From UBA1447 sp002329225 (GTDB taxonomy: Bacteria; Bacillota; Clostridia; Oscillospirales; Acutalibacteraceae): 64,000 nucleotides of DNA. Position numbers and translations under genes: made by a program. The notes under the pieces are model-generated. The model was not told where the DNA came from, searched no databases, and worked only from the letters and a program-made list of their open reading frames with translations. The stretch lies in assembly GCA_050946835.1 (NCBI GenBank), contig JBMNVN010000006.1:62001-126000 (forward strand), in the 5' to 3' direction. Below are positions 1 to 11,200 of this stretch, one piece after another; positions within the stretch are counted from its first letter, which is position 1; every line of letters begins with the position of its first letter.

Positions 1-2
1 CG

Positions 3-1844
3 CAGAAGAAACGCCTCTTTATGACCGGTGCAACCATTTCATATTCCGCCTGGTGGTGGGATTGGCCTGAGTGGGAATGCTTAATTGATTGGATGGCTAT
101 GAACGGTATAAACATGCCGCTTTGTTCTGTTGGCAGCGAAGCGGTTTGGTTTCATACCCTTGTAGGTTTGGGATACAAACCCGCAGAGGCTCTTCAATTT
201 CTATCCGGTCCGGCATATTGGGCAAATCAGCTAACCGGGAATCTTGACAGTTATCTTCCCCTCACGGACGAGGAATATATAGCTAAACGCCTTGAACTTG
301 GAAAGAAAATTTTTAATCGTCAGGTCGAGTTGGGAATGACACCGATATTACAGGGTTTTTCCGGCCATGTTCCCCGTTCGGCTCTCAGATACTTAAAAAA
401 GGTTCGTCTGCATTACAATCCTTCCTGGAAAAACTTTTCAGCCACTTACAGCATAGACCCCTCTGATCCCTACTTCAAAAAGGTCGGGAAAACCTTTTTA
501 GATAATCAACTCAATCTTATCGGCTCCGGTCACTACTACGCCTGCGATCCGCCGTTTCGAAATCAATTTTCCTCAAAGAGCGAAAGATACTTGTATAACC
601 TCGGGCTGGCGATAAACCGTATGTTTGAAGACTTTGACAAGGACGCAGTCTGGGTTATTTCCGGGGATTCCCTGAATAAAAGCCTTATCGGTGCCGTGCC
701 AAAAGAAAAACTTCTGATACTCGACGCATCCGGAGACGGACACATAGATACGGATTTTTATTGGGGGCATAGCTTTGTTTTAGGTAACCGGGGGAATACT
801 GCAGGCCGTACTACCCTTCACGGAGATATAAGAGGACTTGCGGAAAATCCTTATAAAAAGTTGAGCGAGGCTTGTGATAACCTTGTCGGAACCGGTCTTT
901 TCCCTGAAAGTTTTGAGCAGAACCCGCTCTATTTTAATTTAGCCTCGGATATGCTCACAGCCGAAGCCGAAATAGCCCTTGACAATTGGCTTGAGGACTA
1001 TGCAAAACGCCGCTATAAAAGCGAAAAAGAAGACCTTGTCAAGGCACTTTTTGCCCTTCGGGACAGCTGTTATTCCCCACTTTGCACGGGACCGGAAACG
1101 GGTTCAATCATCTGCGCGCGGCCCTCAACCGAACTGAACCATACCGCTCCGGGGGATACTTTGGAGTTGCGCTATGATAACAAAGACCTGTTTTATGCGG
1201 CGGATATGATGCTCTGCGCCGAAAACACTGAAAGTGATGCTCTTTCACACGACATTTGCGACCTTACAAGGCAGGTTTTAAGCAACTATGCACGCACTCT
1301 ATATAAAGATGCCATGAATGCTTATAAATTAAAGGAACCCGGTAATTTTGAAATTGCTTCCAATGCTTTTTTGCGGCTTTGTGAAGATTTGGAAGCCCTG
1401 CTTCAAACCAGGGAAGATACGACGCTTCTTTACCGGCTAAAGGGTGTATCCGCAGCTGCCTGCACCGACAACGAGAAACTCAACTTTGAGATAAACTTAC
1501 TAAACTTGCACACTCTTTGGGGGCCGGTAAATAATTCCGTTTTATATGACAATGCGTGGCGGGAATGGGGAGGAATGGTTGAATCCTTTTACGGCGGACG
1601 CTGGCGAATGTTTTTTGAGCTTTTAGCGCAAAACTTCGGCGCATTCAGACGACTTTCCACAGTTACGAAAAAGCAGATTGACGGCAGAAATGCGGTAAAC
1701 GGCAGCGGATTTTATAAGAATATGGAAAGCTTTGAGAAAAAGTGGATTTCTTCCTGTGCGCCCGACCCCGTTTCAGAGGAAAACACACTAACTGTTGCAC
1801 GTCGGCTTTTAAATAAATACAGAAGGGCCATAACCGGAGAATAA
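3..1844 (+). CDS. GH89-family (alpha-N-acetylglucosaminidase-like) protein, 5'-truncated
   Basis: The frame is open from the window edge and the first in-frame ATG (position 21) lies inside the catalytic domain, so the true start is upstream. The first visible residues (SAWWWDWPEWE, then IDWMAMNGIN) match the start of the NAGLU/GH89 (alpha/beta)8 barrel, and SGHVPRSA, GSGHYYACDP and GTGLFPESFEQN follow the family order. GH89 enzymes remove terminal alpha-linked GlcNAc from glycans. Two active-site regions deviate: where the family has DPFNE with the acid/base glutamate this protein has DPPFRNQ near position 550, and the usual QGW tryptophan motif reads WVISGD. The second glutamate region (PES for PEG, followed by EQN) is kept. 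The fold assignment is firm. Substrate, or even activity, is uncertain. About 613 residues are visible, so mostly the N-terminal domain is missing. Confidence 0.85.
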   Translation, partial: QKKRLFMTGATISYSAWWWDWPEWECLIDWMAMNGINMPLCSVGSEAVWFHTLVGLGYKPAEALQFLSGPAYWANQLTGNLDSYLPLTDEEYIAKRLELGKKIFNRQVELGMTPILQGFSGHVPRSALRYLKKVRLHYNPSWKNFSATYSIDPSDPYFKKVGKTFLDNQLNLIGSGHYYACDPPFRNQFSSKSERYLYNLGLAINRMFEDFDKDAVWVISGDSLNKSLIGAVPKEKLLILDASGDGHIDTDFYWGHSFVLGNRGNTAGRTTLHGDIRGLAENPYKKLSEACDNLVGTGLFPESFEQNPLYFNLASDMLTAEAEIALDNWLEDYAKRRYKSEKEDLVKALFALRDSCYSPLCTGPETGSIICARPSTELNHTAPGDTLELRYDNKDLFYAADMMLCAENTESDALSHDICDLTRQVLSNYARTLYKDAMNAYKLKEPGNFEIASNAFLRLCEDLEALLQTREDTTLLYRLKGVSAAACTDNEKLNFEINLLNLHTLWGPVNNSVLYDNAWREWGGMVESFYGGRWRMFFELLAQNFGAFRRLSTVTKKQIDGRNAVNGSGFYKNMESFEKKWISSCAPDPVSEENTLTVARRLLNKYRRAITGE

Positions 1845-1855
1845 GACTTTCATAG

Positions 1856-1893
1856 AAAAAGAGCACCCGCATTTTTGTGCGGGTGCTCTTTTT
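1856..1893. terminator. bidirectional intrinsic terminator
   Basis: A perfect stem (GAGCACCCGCA / TGCGGGTGCTC) is flanked by A5 on the left and T5 on the right. It lies between the convergent GH89 gene and DUF6273 lipoprotein gene and can stop transcription from either side. Confidence 0.85.
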
Positions 1894-1920
1894 GAATTGT
1901 TTGAGCTGTTTAACCAAGAA

Positions 1921-2631
1921 CTAACGCTTTACCCAAATTGCGGGACGAATTCCGAATCCCTCGTTATCTACGAAACAGGTATTATAAATCTTTCCGTCAT
2001 AATTAACATAGCATACATTATCGCCTTTTAGACCGGGTGTACGTAAAAACCAAACACCGTTGCCCCTGTAAAGGATGGAGTCGTTCCACTTAAGGCCCCC
2101 TGTCTTTGCAGATTCTGAACTTTGCGCCCGTCTTGATTCATCAGAGACAAAATATTTTTCAGCTTCTTCAATGCTCAACAGGAAAACCTTATCTTTTGTA
2201 TCGTTCCCGCCGGGAGTGTTGTATTTTGCATAGTCCGGCGTAATTATCGTTGTCTCAACTAACTTCTTTGACTCTTTTGCATTAAATGCACTTGATACAA
2301 AATCGGCGTTAAGCCAAGCTCTTACCGTACTCTCTTCCCAAGTCACTTTTTTTCTGTCATTGTTGTACTTTCTTGTGTCAAGAACTTTTTCAGAAACAAG
2401 CAAAAGCTTGTCTTTTTGTGCTTCTGCTACAATCCAAATAATGTTTTCTTGGCCGTTATCTTTAATATCATCCTGTTCGTAGCGGCCAAATGCGACTTTT
2501 TCGCCTGTTTTAGCATCGTCAATCGCCACTGTCCCTTCCGGTAGCGGTTCTTGCTTTTGACAGGCAGTAAACGCTGACGCAACCAAAATCACACAAAGGA
2601 TTGAGGCAACAATTCTAACTGTCTTGCTCAA
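1921..2631 (-). CDS. DUF6273-domain lipoprotein
   Basis: A 236-residue secreted lipoprotein. The start is a TTG at 2631, six bases after GGAGGAG. Longer in-frame versions lack a ribosome site and would bury the signal peptide. The N-terminus has a hydrophobic run ending in the lipobox FTAC, so the mature protein is probably anchored in the outer leaflet of the membrane. The body (VAFGRYEQD, WIVAEAQKDKLLLVSEKVLD, VRAWLN, GIRPAIWVKR) is the DUF6273 pattern common in Clostridia, which resembles formylglycine-generating/sulfatase-modifying folds. No catalytic role is established. It is the last gene of a minus-strand series behind three dockerin proteins, 115 bp from its neighbour, and is closed by the terminator at 1856-1893. 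Confidence 0.8.
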   Translation of the reverse strand: MSKTVRIVASILCVILVASAFTACQKQEPLPEGTVAIDDAKTGEKVAFGRYEQDDIKDNGQENIIWIVAEAQKDKLLLVSEKVLDTRKYNNDRKKVTWEESTVRAWLNADFVSSAFNAKESKKLVETTIITPDYAKYNTPGGNDTKDKVFLLSIEEAEKYFVSDESRRAQSSESAKTGGLKWNDSILYRGNGVWFLRTPGLKGDNVCYVNYDGKIYNTCFVDNEGFGIRPAIWVKR

Positions 2632-2745
2632 GAGAATCTCCTCCAAAATCATTATTATAGTTGTTAACCATTCACACAGGGAACGCAACTGAAATAGCCG
2701 CATTCCCTGCGATTTTACCGAGTAAGTTCTTATAAAACAAAACAA

Positions 2746-4002
2746 TTAAAATTCGTCAATAAGACCACTGGCAAACCGTAAGATGTTCATAGCATCACGA
2801 GAGTTAATAGCTGTAGGATCGCCCAAAATATATACATTGGCCTGAAGCTTGGCTTTATCAGAAAGCACTACAGAACCTGCGGAAGCCTGCAAAGTTAAAA
2901 GGGCATCACGTGCATTAACCCTGCCATTGAGATCGGCATCTCCCAAAAGAACATCTACAATCTCTACAGTGGCAGTCGCTTGAGCCGTATTGATAGTGCC
3001 GCCGTAAGAAGCAAGGGTATCCCAGGATGCAAAACGATCATATGTGAAAGAATCCGGATTCTTTGCTCTGCCGAAGTAAAGAGCGCTATTCTTATTACGG
3101 ACATCCCTGGCAAAATTATCGTCCACATATATGACCGCATTGCCGGCCGCAGCTGTGGATTTAACCTGGAACTCAATGCTGAGCACAGCTTCCTGATCTA
3201 CAGGCGTAACCGAATAGGGAGTACCATTGTCAAAATTTGTACTGACCAGTACAAATATTCCGGCCCATTGCGCTCTGAAAGCGGCATCGTCCCTGTAAAC
3301 AGGCGGCCAAAACTCCGGTGCGGTCGGATTCAAAGTTGCTGAGAATTCATATTCTTGAGCAAGATTTGAACCGATAAGAGTCGGAGTAAAAGACACATTG
3401 TCTGCCGTATTATCGACACCGACTACCTCAAGCTTGGTCTTGTCAAAAAGAATGGGAATACCGGCACCTGCAATAAGAGCATTGGAACCGATGCTAAGGG
3501 TCACTGTAAACTTTTGATCCCCCGCATAGCGGCTGACAAGAGGCACAGCTGTTTTGCTTTCATCCAAAGCTAAAGTAGTCACAGCATTTTCTTCAGCCCG
3601 CAAGGGATAGAAATCCAGACCTTCGCTACCGTAGGGATAGGTGTAAGCATAGGAAAAGCCGGTACCGTAGCCGAAGGTCAGCGGAGACTCTGTTCCGTCC
3701 TGAACTTTCTTGTTAACAAGGGCACCGAGTTCCTCAACCATCTGCACATAACCGTCCACTGTCGCCTGCTGGGTTTCATCCAGATTCCAATCAATGATCT
3801 CATCCAGCACCTGATTAATCAGAGCCGCAGCTTCATCGGTGTAAAAAGCTATGCTGGTATCACTCGGTAAATTGGCAGCAATTGCCGCATTCACCGCCGA
3901 ATAGTCTGCCCCGCCCGGAGCTGCAAATGCCGATACGGTAAGTACGCTGATTGCCATGGTAAAAGCGAGGATAACACTCCAAGTTTTCTTTGCCATCTTC
4001 AT
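2746..4002 (-). CDS. secreted protein with cohesin-like and dockerin-like modules
   Basis: 418 residues. The ATG at 4002 follows AAGGAGG by about ten bases. Residues 1-27 are a signal peptide ending AFA. Residues 28-110 look helical. From about 145 to 345 there is a beta-rich module (FTVTLSIGSNALIAGAGIPILFD..LEVVGVD) resembling cohesin-type folds. The C-terminal 65 residues form a dockerin-like pair: a good first Ca-loop (GDADLNGRVNARD) and a degenerate second (GDPTAINSRD). Dockerins normally bind cohesins, joining secreted proteins into complexes. Here both are in one chain. No catalytic domain is seen. It is the smallest of three related proteins in a row and the only one without InlB-type repeats. 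Secretion is confident, the cohesin call moderate. Confidence 0.75.
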   Translation of the reverse strand: MKMAKKTWSVILAFTMAISVLTVSAFAAPGGADYSAVNAAIAANLPSDTSIAFYTDEAAALINQVLDEIIDWNLDETQQATVDGYVQMVEELGALVNKKVQDGTESPLTFGYGTGFSYAYTYPYGSEGLDFYPLRAEENAVTTLALDESKTAVPLVSRYAGDQKFTVTLSIGSNALIAGAGIPILFDKTKLEVVGVDNTADNVSFTPTLIGSNLAQEYEFSATLNPTAPEFWPPVYRDDAAFRAQWAGIFVLVSTNFDNGTPYSVTPVDQEAVLSIEFQVKSTAAAGNAVIYVDDNFARDVRNKNSALYFGRAKNPDSFTYDRFASWDTLASYGGTINTAQATATVEIVDVLLGDADLNGRVNARDALLTLQASAGSVVLSDKAKLQANVYILGDPTAINSRDAMNILRFASGLIDEF

Positions 4003-4063
4003 GTTTAAATTGCCTCCTTATAATATGTCATTGCTGAATATCTATACTAATACCGAAACACGG

Positions 4064-7000
4064 TCATTTCAGTACGCCGGGATTATTTTGGTCTATAGTT
4101 CCCAACCCCGCCAGCGAAGCTTTGAACAGGTTGAAGTCAAAGGCATCTGCGGTACCGTCTTGAGTTAAATCTGCCGCAAATAAGAAGGCAGGCGGTAAAT
4201 CCGGTGACAGTCCGAAGGAAACAGCATTTTTCATACTGTCTTTATCAGACTCTGTTATTAAACCGTCACCATTTATATCTCCGAAAATCACTATATAGTA
4301 TGTTTCTATAACTTCTTTCGTTGAGCTGAACAACAGTTCCACCTTTGTTCCGGTACCGAAGGCATCAGCATACGGTGTAATACGAAGCTCACCGGGACCG
4401 TTGACAGCTACAAAGTCAGTTTCAAAGGTTTCAGCGGAAATACCTGCCTGCAACCCGTATATCAATCCTTTGCTCTTGTCAATAACGGTCTTTGACCCGA
4501 GTTTGGGTATAAGTTCTATAATCTCATCAGAAAACACGGCATTGAAAGTAGCGTTTTCCGCAGGCATTACATCCGGAGTAGGATTCCAGCCCAAGAATAA
4601 GAAGCCGGATTTTGACGGAGGAGTCGGTAAAGGTATCTGTTCACCACAGGGTACAGGAGTTTGGCTGTAAAGCACTCCGTCTACCAAAAATGTGGCCAAG
4701 TAGTTGTTGGGTTGAAAGGTGGCGGCAAATATCTTATCTTCTGCCCCCATAATTCCCACTGAAGGAGACCAGCCTGTAAACGTGTAACCGGTCTTAGTCG
4801 GATTTGCTGGCGCTTGTATTAAACTGCCATAAGGTACAGGTATTGTTGCATATACGCCGTCATCCACCATAAATATGGCGTTGTAAGTATTTACCTTCCA
4901 AGTTGCTCTGAGTGTAATATTCGAAACCGGGTAGGTAAGGGGGAACGCAGGAGTCCAACCGTTAAAAGTGTGTCCGACTTTAGTGGGGTTCGGAGGAGGC
5001 ACGGCCGCCTTACCCGCTTCCCCGGTAATAGGAGCTATCTGGGAGCCGCCCTGAGTATCAAAACTGATTGTAGAATAAACCGGTACTGATGTGTCAAGTT
5101 CTACGGTTTTATCAGCGGCGGAATAATCGGTGTTCGGTTCATATGCTTCTCCATAAACAGAAGCCGGTATTGACTCGCCTTCAGCGGATCTTGTTAACGC
5201 ATCCGGGCAGTAGAAATAGTACTGACCTCCGGCAGGATAAGAAGAGGTTCTATCCCATCTGCTGTCCATAAAGATGCGGCCGGAACCAGTTGCAGTAGCT
5301 TTAACCTGGAGACGAATCCTGAATAAGCTATAATTGTCGTCAATAATCAGCGGATATCCCTGATTGGCAGCCTGAGCACTTGCGGTAAAGTTTGCCGCAA
5401 CGAACTTATACCGGCTGCTCTCGCCGTCTACAAAAGTTTCCGGCCATTCCGTCTCTGGACTTGCGGTAGTACCGCCATATGAGGAAATAGCATTGGCGTA
5501 GTAGGGATTACCGGGGTTAGGGGTAATAGCCGCTCTATTGGTACCGATAATCTGATAAAAATCGGTATCATACATGATTATAAAACGCGTTGAACCGGTA
5601 TAGAAGTTTGTTTTAACTGCCAAATCCACAGATATGATATCGCCGGCTTTAGCCATGGTGGCAGGGACGAGCTCACCGTCCTCCGTTTTGTAGACATCCA
5701 AACGCACACGGGATGATACAGGTGCAAGTGTCCATTCAGCAGTGAGCAACAGGTTGTAACTCGGCATTGTAGTGAAAACATAGGGTTCTCCGTTATAAAA
5801 CCAGCCATCGAAAATGTAGCCAAACCTCTTGGGAGGCTCGGGTGCACTGATCGGAGAGTCAACCGGAGCGGTTAAGGGGGGAATCTCGGACCCGCCCTGA
5901 GTATCAAAAGTAATTGTCTTTAGGAGAGGAGCCCATTTAGCGTAAACCGTATAACCCTCATTGACTATTACTATCGGCCAATTAACAGGTTGTGTAAAGG
6001 TATTGTTATCATAGTACCAACCCAGGAATTCATAACCTGAACGTGTAGGCTGATCGGGAGCATAAACAGCAGTATTCGGTTCCACGGTTATGGGCGGAAT
6101 CGAAGAGCCGCCGTTAGTTTCAAAAAAGACAGTTTGCTGAATTACAAGCCATTTAGCATAGACGACCATATTGTCTTCATTAATCTGCAAAGGCCACTCT
6201 ACCGGGTCGGCAAAGGAAATATCATGGAACCAACCTTCGAATGTAAAATAAGTTCTTGTCGGGTCTTGCGGCTTTTGAATATACGAGCCGGGAGGCACGC
6301 TTATAGGTGCAACCGGGCTTCCGTTATTCGAGTTGAAACGTATGGTGAATGGAATAATCTCCCACCTGGCATAAAGCACGGTACCGTTGAGAGGCATATA
6401 GAGGGGCCAAACCGCCGGCACTGTAAGGTCGGCATCTCTATACCAACCTTCAAAAGTATGACCCGCCCAGACGGGGAACTCAGGCTGTTCAACCGGAGTA
6501 TCGTAACCTGCAGTAATTTGGGGAACGGCAGAACCGCCGTTTGATTCGAAAATAATTGTGTACGGGTTAGGAGTATAGTAGAATATTATAGTTTTATTCT
6601 GACTGTTTAAAACTATACGTTTGGGGCTTGAAGAGGGGTCAGTAAGCGTATAGCCCGTAATAGGCTCTGCCGTTGCAGTAAGTAAATAACCGCTGTAAAT
6701 GCCGGTTTCGGTAACGGGAGGCAGAAGTTCGGTAACAGTCCCCTCAATGTAAGAATAGACGGTATAAGTTATATTTTCCACCAACAGATCATCATATGCG
6801 GCATTAAGGTACATAAGTGCCGAATCTATCTCCGCCTGAGTCGTCTTGGTCTTTACAAGAATTCCATTAGCGTAGTCATAAATCGCTTTAAAGTGTTCCC
6901 ATCCGGTAAGGAAGTACCATGACTGGGGATTTGAACCTTTTCCGGCCGCACCGCTCATTATATCATCAAGTTTTTGGCGCAAAGCACCTTTGTCGTATTT

Positions 7001-8203
7001 GTGTACAGTCATTGTAACGGAGGTATGGGAAACAACATCCTTGTTACCCGATGCTCTGGGTGCATATGTACGCATTGTTACGGTATAAACTGAACCGGAA
7101 ACGGCGGGACCAGGGCCGTTAAATGTCGCTGTCATCATATCTCCGGGGTTAGTCATCAGACCGCCTGTCCCGGCTATGCCCAACTCTCCCACTGCTTCAA
7201 GGTTATTTACCGGCGGTGTCTGGGTGGTCTCTGACGAAACACTGTCAACATAACCTGTCTGCACATAGGTGGCCGCAAGCTGAATATTGGCAGTCTTCCC
7301 CTCGGTGCTGCGGGTCATATAAAAAGGTAAACGCAGGTTCATGTCCGACAATTTGGAGTGAACGCTGGTGTCCATATAAACCGTTGCCTGAGGACGGTTG
7401 GCATCAGCCTTAAAGGCAATATTATAGGTGTCGCCGTTAAGACCGTCCTTTTCGGCTTGCAACTGGGTTTTATACGGAGCGGACGGGTTAGCAACAAAAC
7501 TGTTTGTGACAAAATCAAAGTAGCCAAGCTTTGTACTACCCGTATCCGTAGAGTAAACATTTTCACCCAGTAAGCGATAGTTATAGTAAACCCGTGCGCC
7601 GGTACCGCTGGCAGGGAGTTCATATGCCCTTAGGCCGTATTGAATACCGGCAGGCAACGCGACACCCTCAACATAAGAATAAGCATAAGTTTCATAAAGG
7701 GTACCCGAAATGTAATAATTAATAATATACTTAATGGTATTACCCGCAACAGCCGTCCCGCCGACGATTTGAGCTGTATATGTGTTGCCTAAAACACTGA
7801 AGGAAGACATGGAGACGCTTCCGCCGGGGGTAGTTGCAGCAACAGAAATCCAGGGAGTCGGATCAGGAACCAAATCTTCGGGGAAAGTAATGCTGACCTT
7901 CGGCCACTCGGGTGTTTCACCCGCATAGGCGGCATAAGCATACGCCGAAGTACCCAAGTCGGGAATGCCTGAGGGAGTTGCTTTAACAAGTGCATTACCG
8001 GCAAGTTGAGACCCGGCACCTGCACCTACACGAGCAACCCTTGTGGCGGAAACCTGAATAACAGGCCTTTCCGCCAAAGTTACACCTGAGCGCTCCGGAA
8101 CCACCGCTTGCCCGGTTACTGCACCGGTAAAGTCAAATGAAACCATGGAAAAAAGGAGCGACACGGTAAGAACCAATCCTAAAAGCTTCTTAATATTCTT
8201 CAA
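4064..8203 (-). CDS. large secreted InlB/flg_new-repeat protein with cohesin-like and dockerin modules
   Basis: 1379 residues starting at TTG (8203) behind GAGGGTG. Residues 1-31 are a signal peptide. A region of about 450 residues of unknown type follows, ending in a FIVAR-like helical segment (LRQKLDDIM to LNAAYDDL, about 405-475). A MucBP-like stretch (YTVYSYIEGT) is next. Four flg_new/InlB B-repeats (F..NGG..I.PIT..GY.F.GWY, about 550-825), a cohesin-like module (about 830-1030), three more repeats (about 1048-1225), and a terminal dockerin with GDINGDGLITESD and ADLTQDGTADAFD follow. The architecture is that of an adhesin or surface-display protein, probably wall-associated through dockerin-cohesin contact. 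It is a longer paralogue of the next gene upstream, which lacks the 450-residue N-terminal part. Ligand unknown. Confidence 0.85.
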   Translation of the reverse strand: MKNIKKLLGLVLTVSLLFSMVSFDFTGAVTGQAVVPERSGVTLAERPVIQVSATRVARVGAGAGSQLAGNALVKATPSGIPDLGTSAYAYAAYAGETPEWPKVSITFPEDLVPDPTPWISVAATTPGGSVSMSSFSVLGNTYTAQIVGGTAVAGNTIKYIINYYISGTLYETYAYSYVEGVALPAGIQYGLRAYELPASGTGARVYYNYRLLGENVYSTDTGSTKLGYFDFVTNSFVANPSAPYKTQLQAEKDGLNGDTYNIAFKADANRPQATVYMDTSVHSKLSDMNLRLPFYMTRSTEGKTANIQLAATYVQTGYVDSVSSETTQTPPVNNLEAVGELGIAGTGGLMTNPGDMMTATFNGPGPAVSGSVYTVTMRTYAPRASGNKDVVSHTSVTMTVHKYDKGALRQKLDDIMSGAAGKGSNPQSWYFLTGWEHFKAIYDYANGILVKTKTTQAEIDSALMYLNAAYDDLLVENITYTVYSYIEGTVTELLPPVTETGIYSGYLLTATAEPITGYTLTDPSSSPKRIVLNSQNKTIIFYYTPNPYTIIFESNGGSAVPQITAGYDTPVEQPEFPVWAGHTFEGWYRDADLTVPAVWPLYMPLNGTVLYARWEIIPFTIRFNSNNGSPVAPISVPPGSYIQKPQDPTRTYFTFEGWFHDISFADPVEWPLQINEDNMVVYAKWLVIQQTVFFETNGGSSIPPITVEPNTAVYAPDQPTRSGYEFLGWYYDNNTFTQPVNWPIVIVNEGYTVYAKWAPLLKTITFDTQGGSEIPPLTAPVDSPISAPEPPKRFGYIFDGWFYNGEPYVFTTMPSYNLLLTAEWTLAPVSSRVRLDVYKTEDGELVPATMAKAGDIISVDLAVKTNFYTGSTRFIIMYDTDFYQIIGTNRAAITPNPGNPYYANAISSYGGTTASPETEWPETFVDGESSRYKFVAANFTASAQAANQGYPLIIDDNYSLFRIRLQVKATATGSGRIFMDSRWDRTSSYPAGGQYYFYCPDALTRSAEGESIPASVYGEAYEPNTDYSAADKTVELDTSVPVYSTISFDTQGGSQIAPITGEAGKAAVPPPNPTKVGHTFNGWTPAFPLTYPVSNITLRATWKVNTYNAIFMVDDGVYATIPVPYGSLIQAPANPTKTGYTFTGWSPSVGIMGAEDKIFAATFQPNNYLATFLVDGVLYSQTPVPCGEQIPLPTPPSKSGFLFLGWNPTPDVMPAENATFNAVFSDEIIELIPKLGSKTVIDKSKGLIYGLQAGISAETFETDFVAVNGPGELRITPYADAFGTGTKVELLFSSTKEVIETYYIVIFGDINGDGLITESDKDSMKNAVSFGLSPDLPPAFLFAADLTQDGTADAFDFNLFKASLAGLGTIDQNNPGVLK

Positions 8204-8294
8204 ATCATCACCCTCATTAACAACAGAATTTAACCTCTATATCCGCCTATCGGCAGAACAAACAAACATCCGATTTACAATTTAGAATTTAGAC

Positions 8295-11200
8295 TTACGG
8301 GTTCACCTGATTAATGTCCTTCACACCGTTTACTGCCGCACGCAGCACGTTCACATCAAAGACATCAATAATACCGTCTGCAGTCAAATCTGCAGCGAAT
8401 CTGAAAGGCTCTCCTTCAGGAATTGTATCAGCGAATGATGCCATTAGACGTAAAATATCGAAGTCACTGAAATCAATAAGGCCGTCACCGTTAACATCGC
8501 CAAAAATAACTATGTAATAAGTCGCAATTACGGTTCCGTCAACAGGATTTTTCAGTTCGACTTTTGTCCCGGTGCCGAAATCATCGCCGTGAAAGATGTA
8601 TTCAAGTATACCTCCTCCGGTAACTGTCACAAAATCAGAGAGGAATTCGGCAGTCGACAGACCTTGCTCAAGGCCGTAAATAAAACCGCGTTCTTCATCT
8701 ACCACTGTAGTGGAGCCCGCTTTTGGTATAAGGGTTATGTCTACGGCGCTCCTCCAAGTAGCGTCAAACTCCATGGGTCCGGCAGGCATAACGGGGGGAA
8801 TTTCAGGAGTCCAGCCGTTAAAAACATAGTTTTCTTTTTCAGGGTCGAGGGGCAGAGAAATCGGTTCCCCATAAGGCGTGGGGATTCTGGCATATTCTAC
8901 ACCGTCAACATAAAAAATAGCGTTGTAGCTGTTTACCGACCAGCGGGCGGTCATCGTCACATCCTCTGCAGGCATTGTAGGAGGCAAATTATCCCACCCC
9001 AAGAAAGTGTAGCCGGTCTTTGAAGGCGCCGGGGGTAGAGTAATTTGTGTGCCGTACTCAATCTCGCGACGGTCATATTCTGCTCCGTCAACCATAAAAA
9101 TCGCATCATATGAGTTAGGTAAGAATACCGCTATAAAGGTTTGGTCTTCATCACCCATTATACCGAGTTCCGGAACCCAAGTTAAAAAAGTATGTCCGGT
9201 TTTGCTCGGATTATCGGCGGGAGCCGTTATCTGTTCCCCGTAGGCAAAGTTTAAAGACCGATACGCCTCACCGTCAACCATAAAAATTGCCTCGTGAATA
9301 TTAATTTCCCAAGTAGCAGTAAGCGTGATGTTTTCGTCCGGGAAGTATTCAGGTAAAGCAGGACTCCATCCCATAAAGGTATATCCTTCTTTTACGGGTT
9401 CTGCGGGAGGCGGAACCGCATCACCGATCGGGCCGGTAATAGGAGCAACCGCTGTTCCGCCGGCACTGTCAAAACTGATAGTGGAAGTCGGAATCGGGCT
9501 GGTATCAAGATTAACAGTTTTGTCAGCAGTTGTATATTCGGTATCAAAATCAACAACGGATGTTCCGCTTGAAGATAAAACATTGCCGTCAGTGCAGTAA
9601 AAATAATACTGAGCGCCGCTTGTGTAAGTGGAAGACCTGTCCCACCTGCTGTCCATAAAGATACGCCCCGAGCCTTCGGCATCGGGTTTTACTTTTAGTT
9701 TAAATTGGAAAAGAGCCACATCATTGTCTATCGCAAGTGGTTTGCCTCCATTGACAGAATTGACGCTGGCTGTAAAGTTTGCAGTTATGTACTTATACTG
9801 GGCGCTTTCACCATCAACAAAAGTCTCCGGCCAGCCGGTAATAGGGCTTACGGTGCTTCCGCCATAGTTGGAGATGGCATTGGCGTAATACAGGTTTTCC
9901 GCATTCGGGATAATTGCGCCTTTATTCGCACCGACAACAGAATAAAAGTCGGAGTCGTACATAACTACAAATCTGCTTGAGCCGCAGAAAAAGTTTGTTT
10001 TTACAAATACGGATACAACAACCTCTTCATCTGCCCGGGCCGAGGTAATCGGGTTTAAAACCCCGTTTGACATCTTGCCAACCGACAGCTCCGCCTGAGC
10101 ATAGCGAAGGGAAGCGTTCCAAGCGGCAACAAGATTAATATCACGGGGAGGCATGGTATCAAAATCAAAGTGTTCGCCGTCCAACATCCAGCCGGCAAAA
10201 GCATAACCGAACTTCTGCGGAGGTGGCGGCGGTGATATATCGGCCCCCGACAATGCCTGCATCGGCTCTATAGGTTCGGCTCCTCCGGTATCGAAAGTGA
10301 TTGTTTGCATCTCGGGGATCCACTTGGCATGGGCTATGAAGCCCTGGACCATGTTGAACGGCCATTCAACCGGATCCTCAAAAGTACCGTTGTCACGATA
10401 CCAGGCATCAAAAATATAGCCTTCACGAACCGGGTCATTCGGGGGATAAACGGTGGTGCCCGGAGTTACCGTAATCGGCGTTACATTTGTACCGCCGTTG
10501 GAGTTAAAGGTCACCGTATAACGTATATATACCCATTTTGCGTAAAGCATTGTTTCCGTATCGGGCATTTCAAGCGGCCATGAAACAGGGCGGGTGTAGC
10601 TTATATCAAAAAACCAACCGTCAAAGCGATAGTTGTTCCTTGTGGGATCCGTCGGTTTTTCAATAAAATCGCCCGGTAAAGCGGTAATAGGTGCAACAGG
10701 AGTACCGTTGTTGGAGTTAAAACTCAGTGTCACCGGTTGAAGTGTCCACTTTGCATAGAGGGTACCGCCCTGGAATGGCATGTTATAGGGCCAAGAAACA
10801 GGGTCTGTAAAAGCTTCGTCTTTGTACCATCCGGCAAAGGTAGCATTATCCCTAACCGGGTTTGTAGGCCTTGAAATAGGAGTATTGTAATTTGCCGTAA
10901 TATCGGCAATAGGAGTACCGCCGTTTGATTCAAAGGTGAGTGTATAAGTCCTCGGGGTGTAATAAAAGTTAATAGTTGTCAAAGGCTCGGTTAGGATTAT
11001 GCTTACAGGGCTTTGTTCAAAGGGATCTAAAAAATAGCCCAGAACATTTTCGGCATAAACATTGAGCCGATAGCCTTCCTCCTCAGTAGAGCCGGTTACT
11101 GAAGGGATAATAGGCGTAGTCGTACCGTGAATGTAGGAATTTATTACCCAAGCGTAGGTTGCCTGACTGACGGCTCCGGATGTGCCGGCAGCTTTTTCAG

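Noticed and set aside
5089..7573. Several 60-140-codon frames opposite the large repeat protein
   Set aside because: Arginine/cysteine-rich antisense shadows of a repetitive gene, without start signals.
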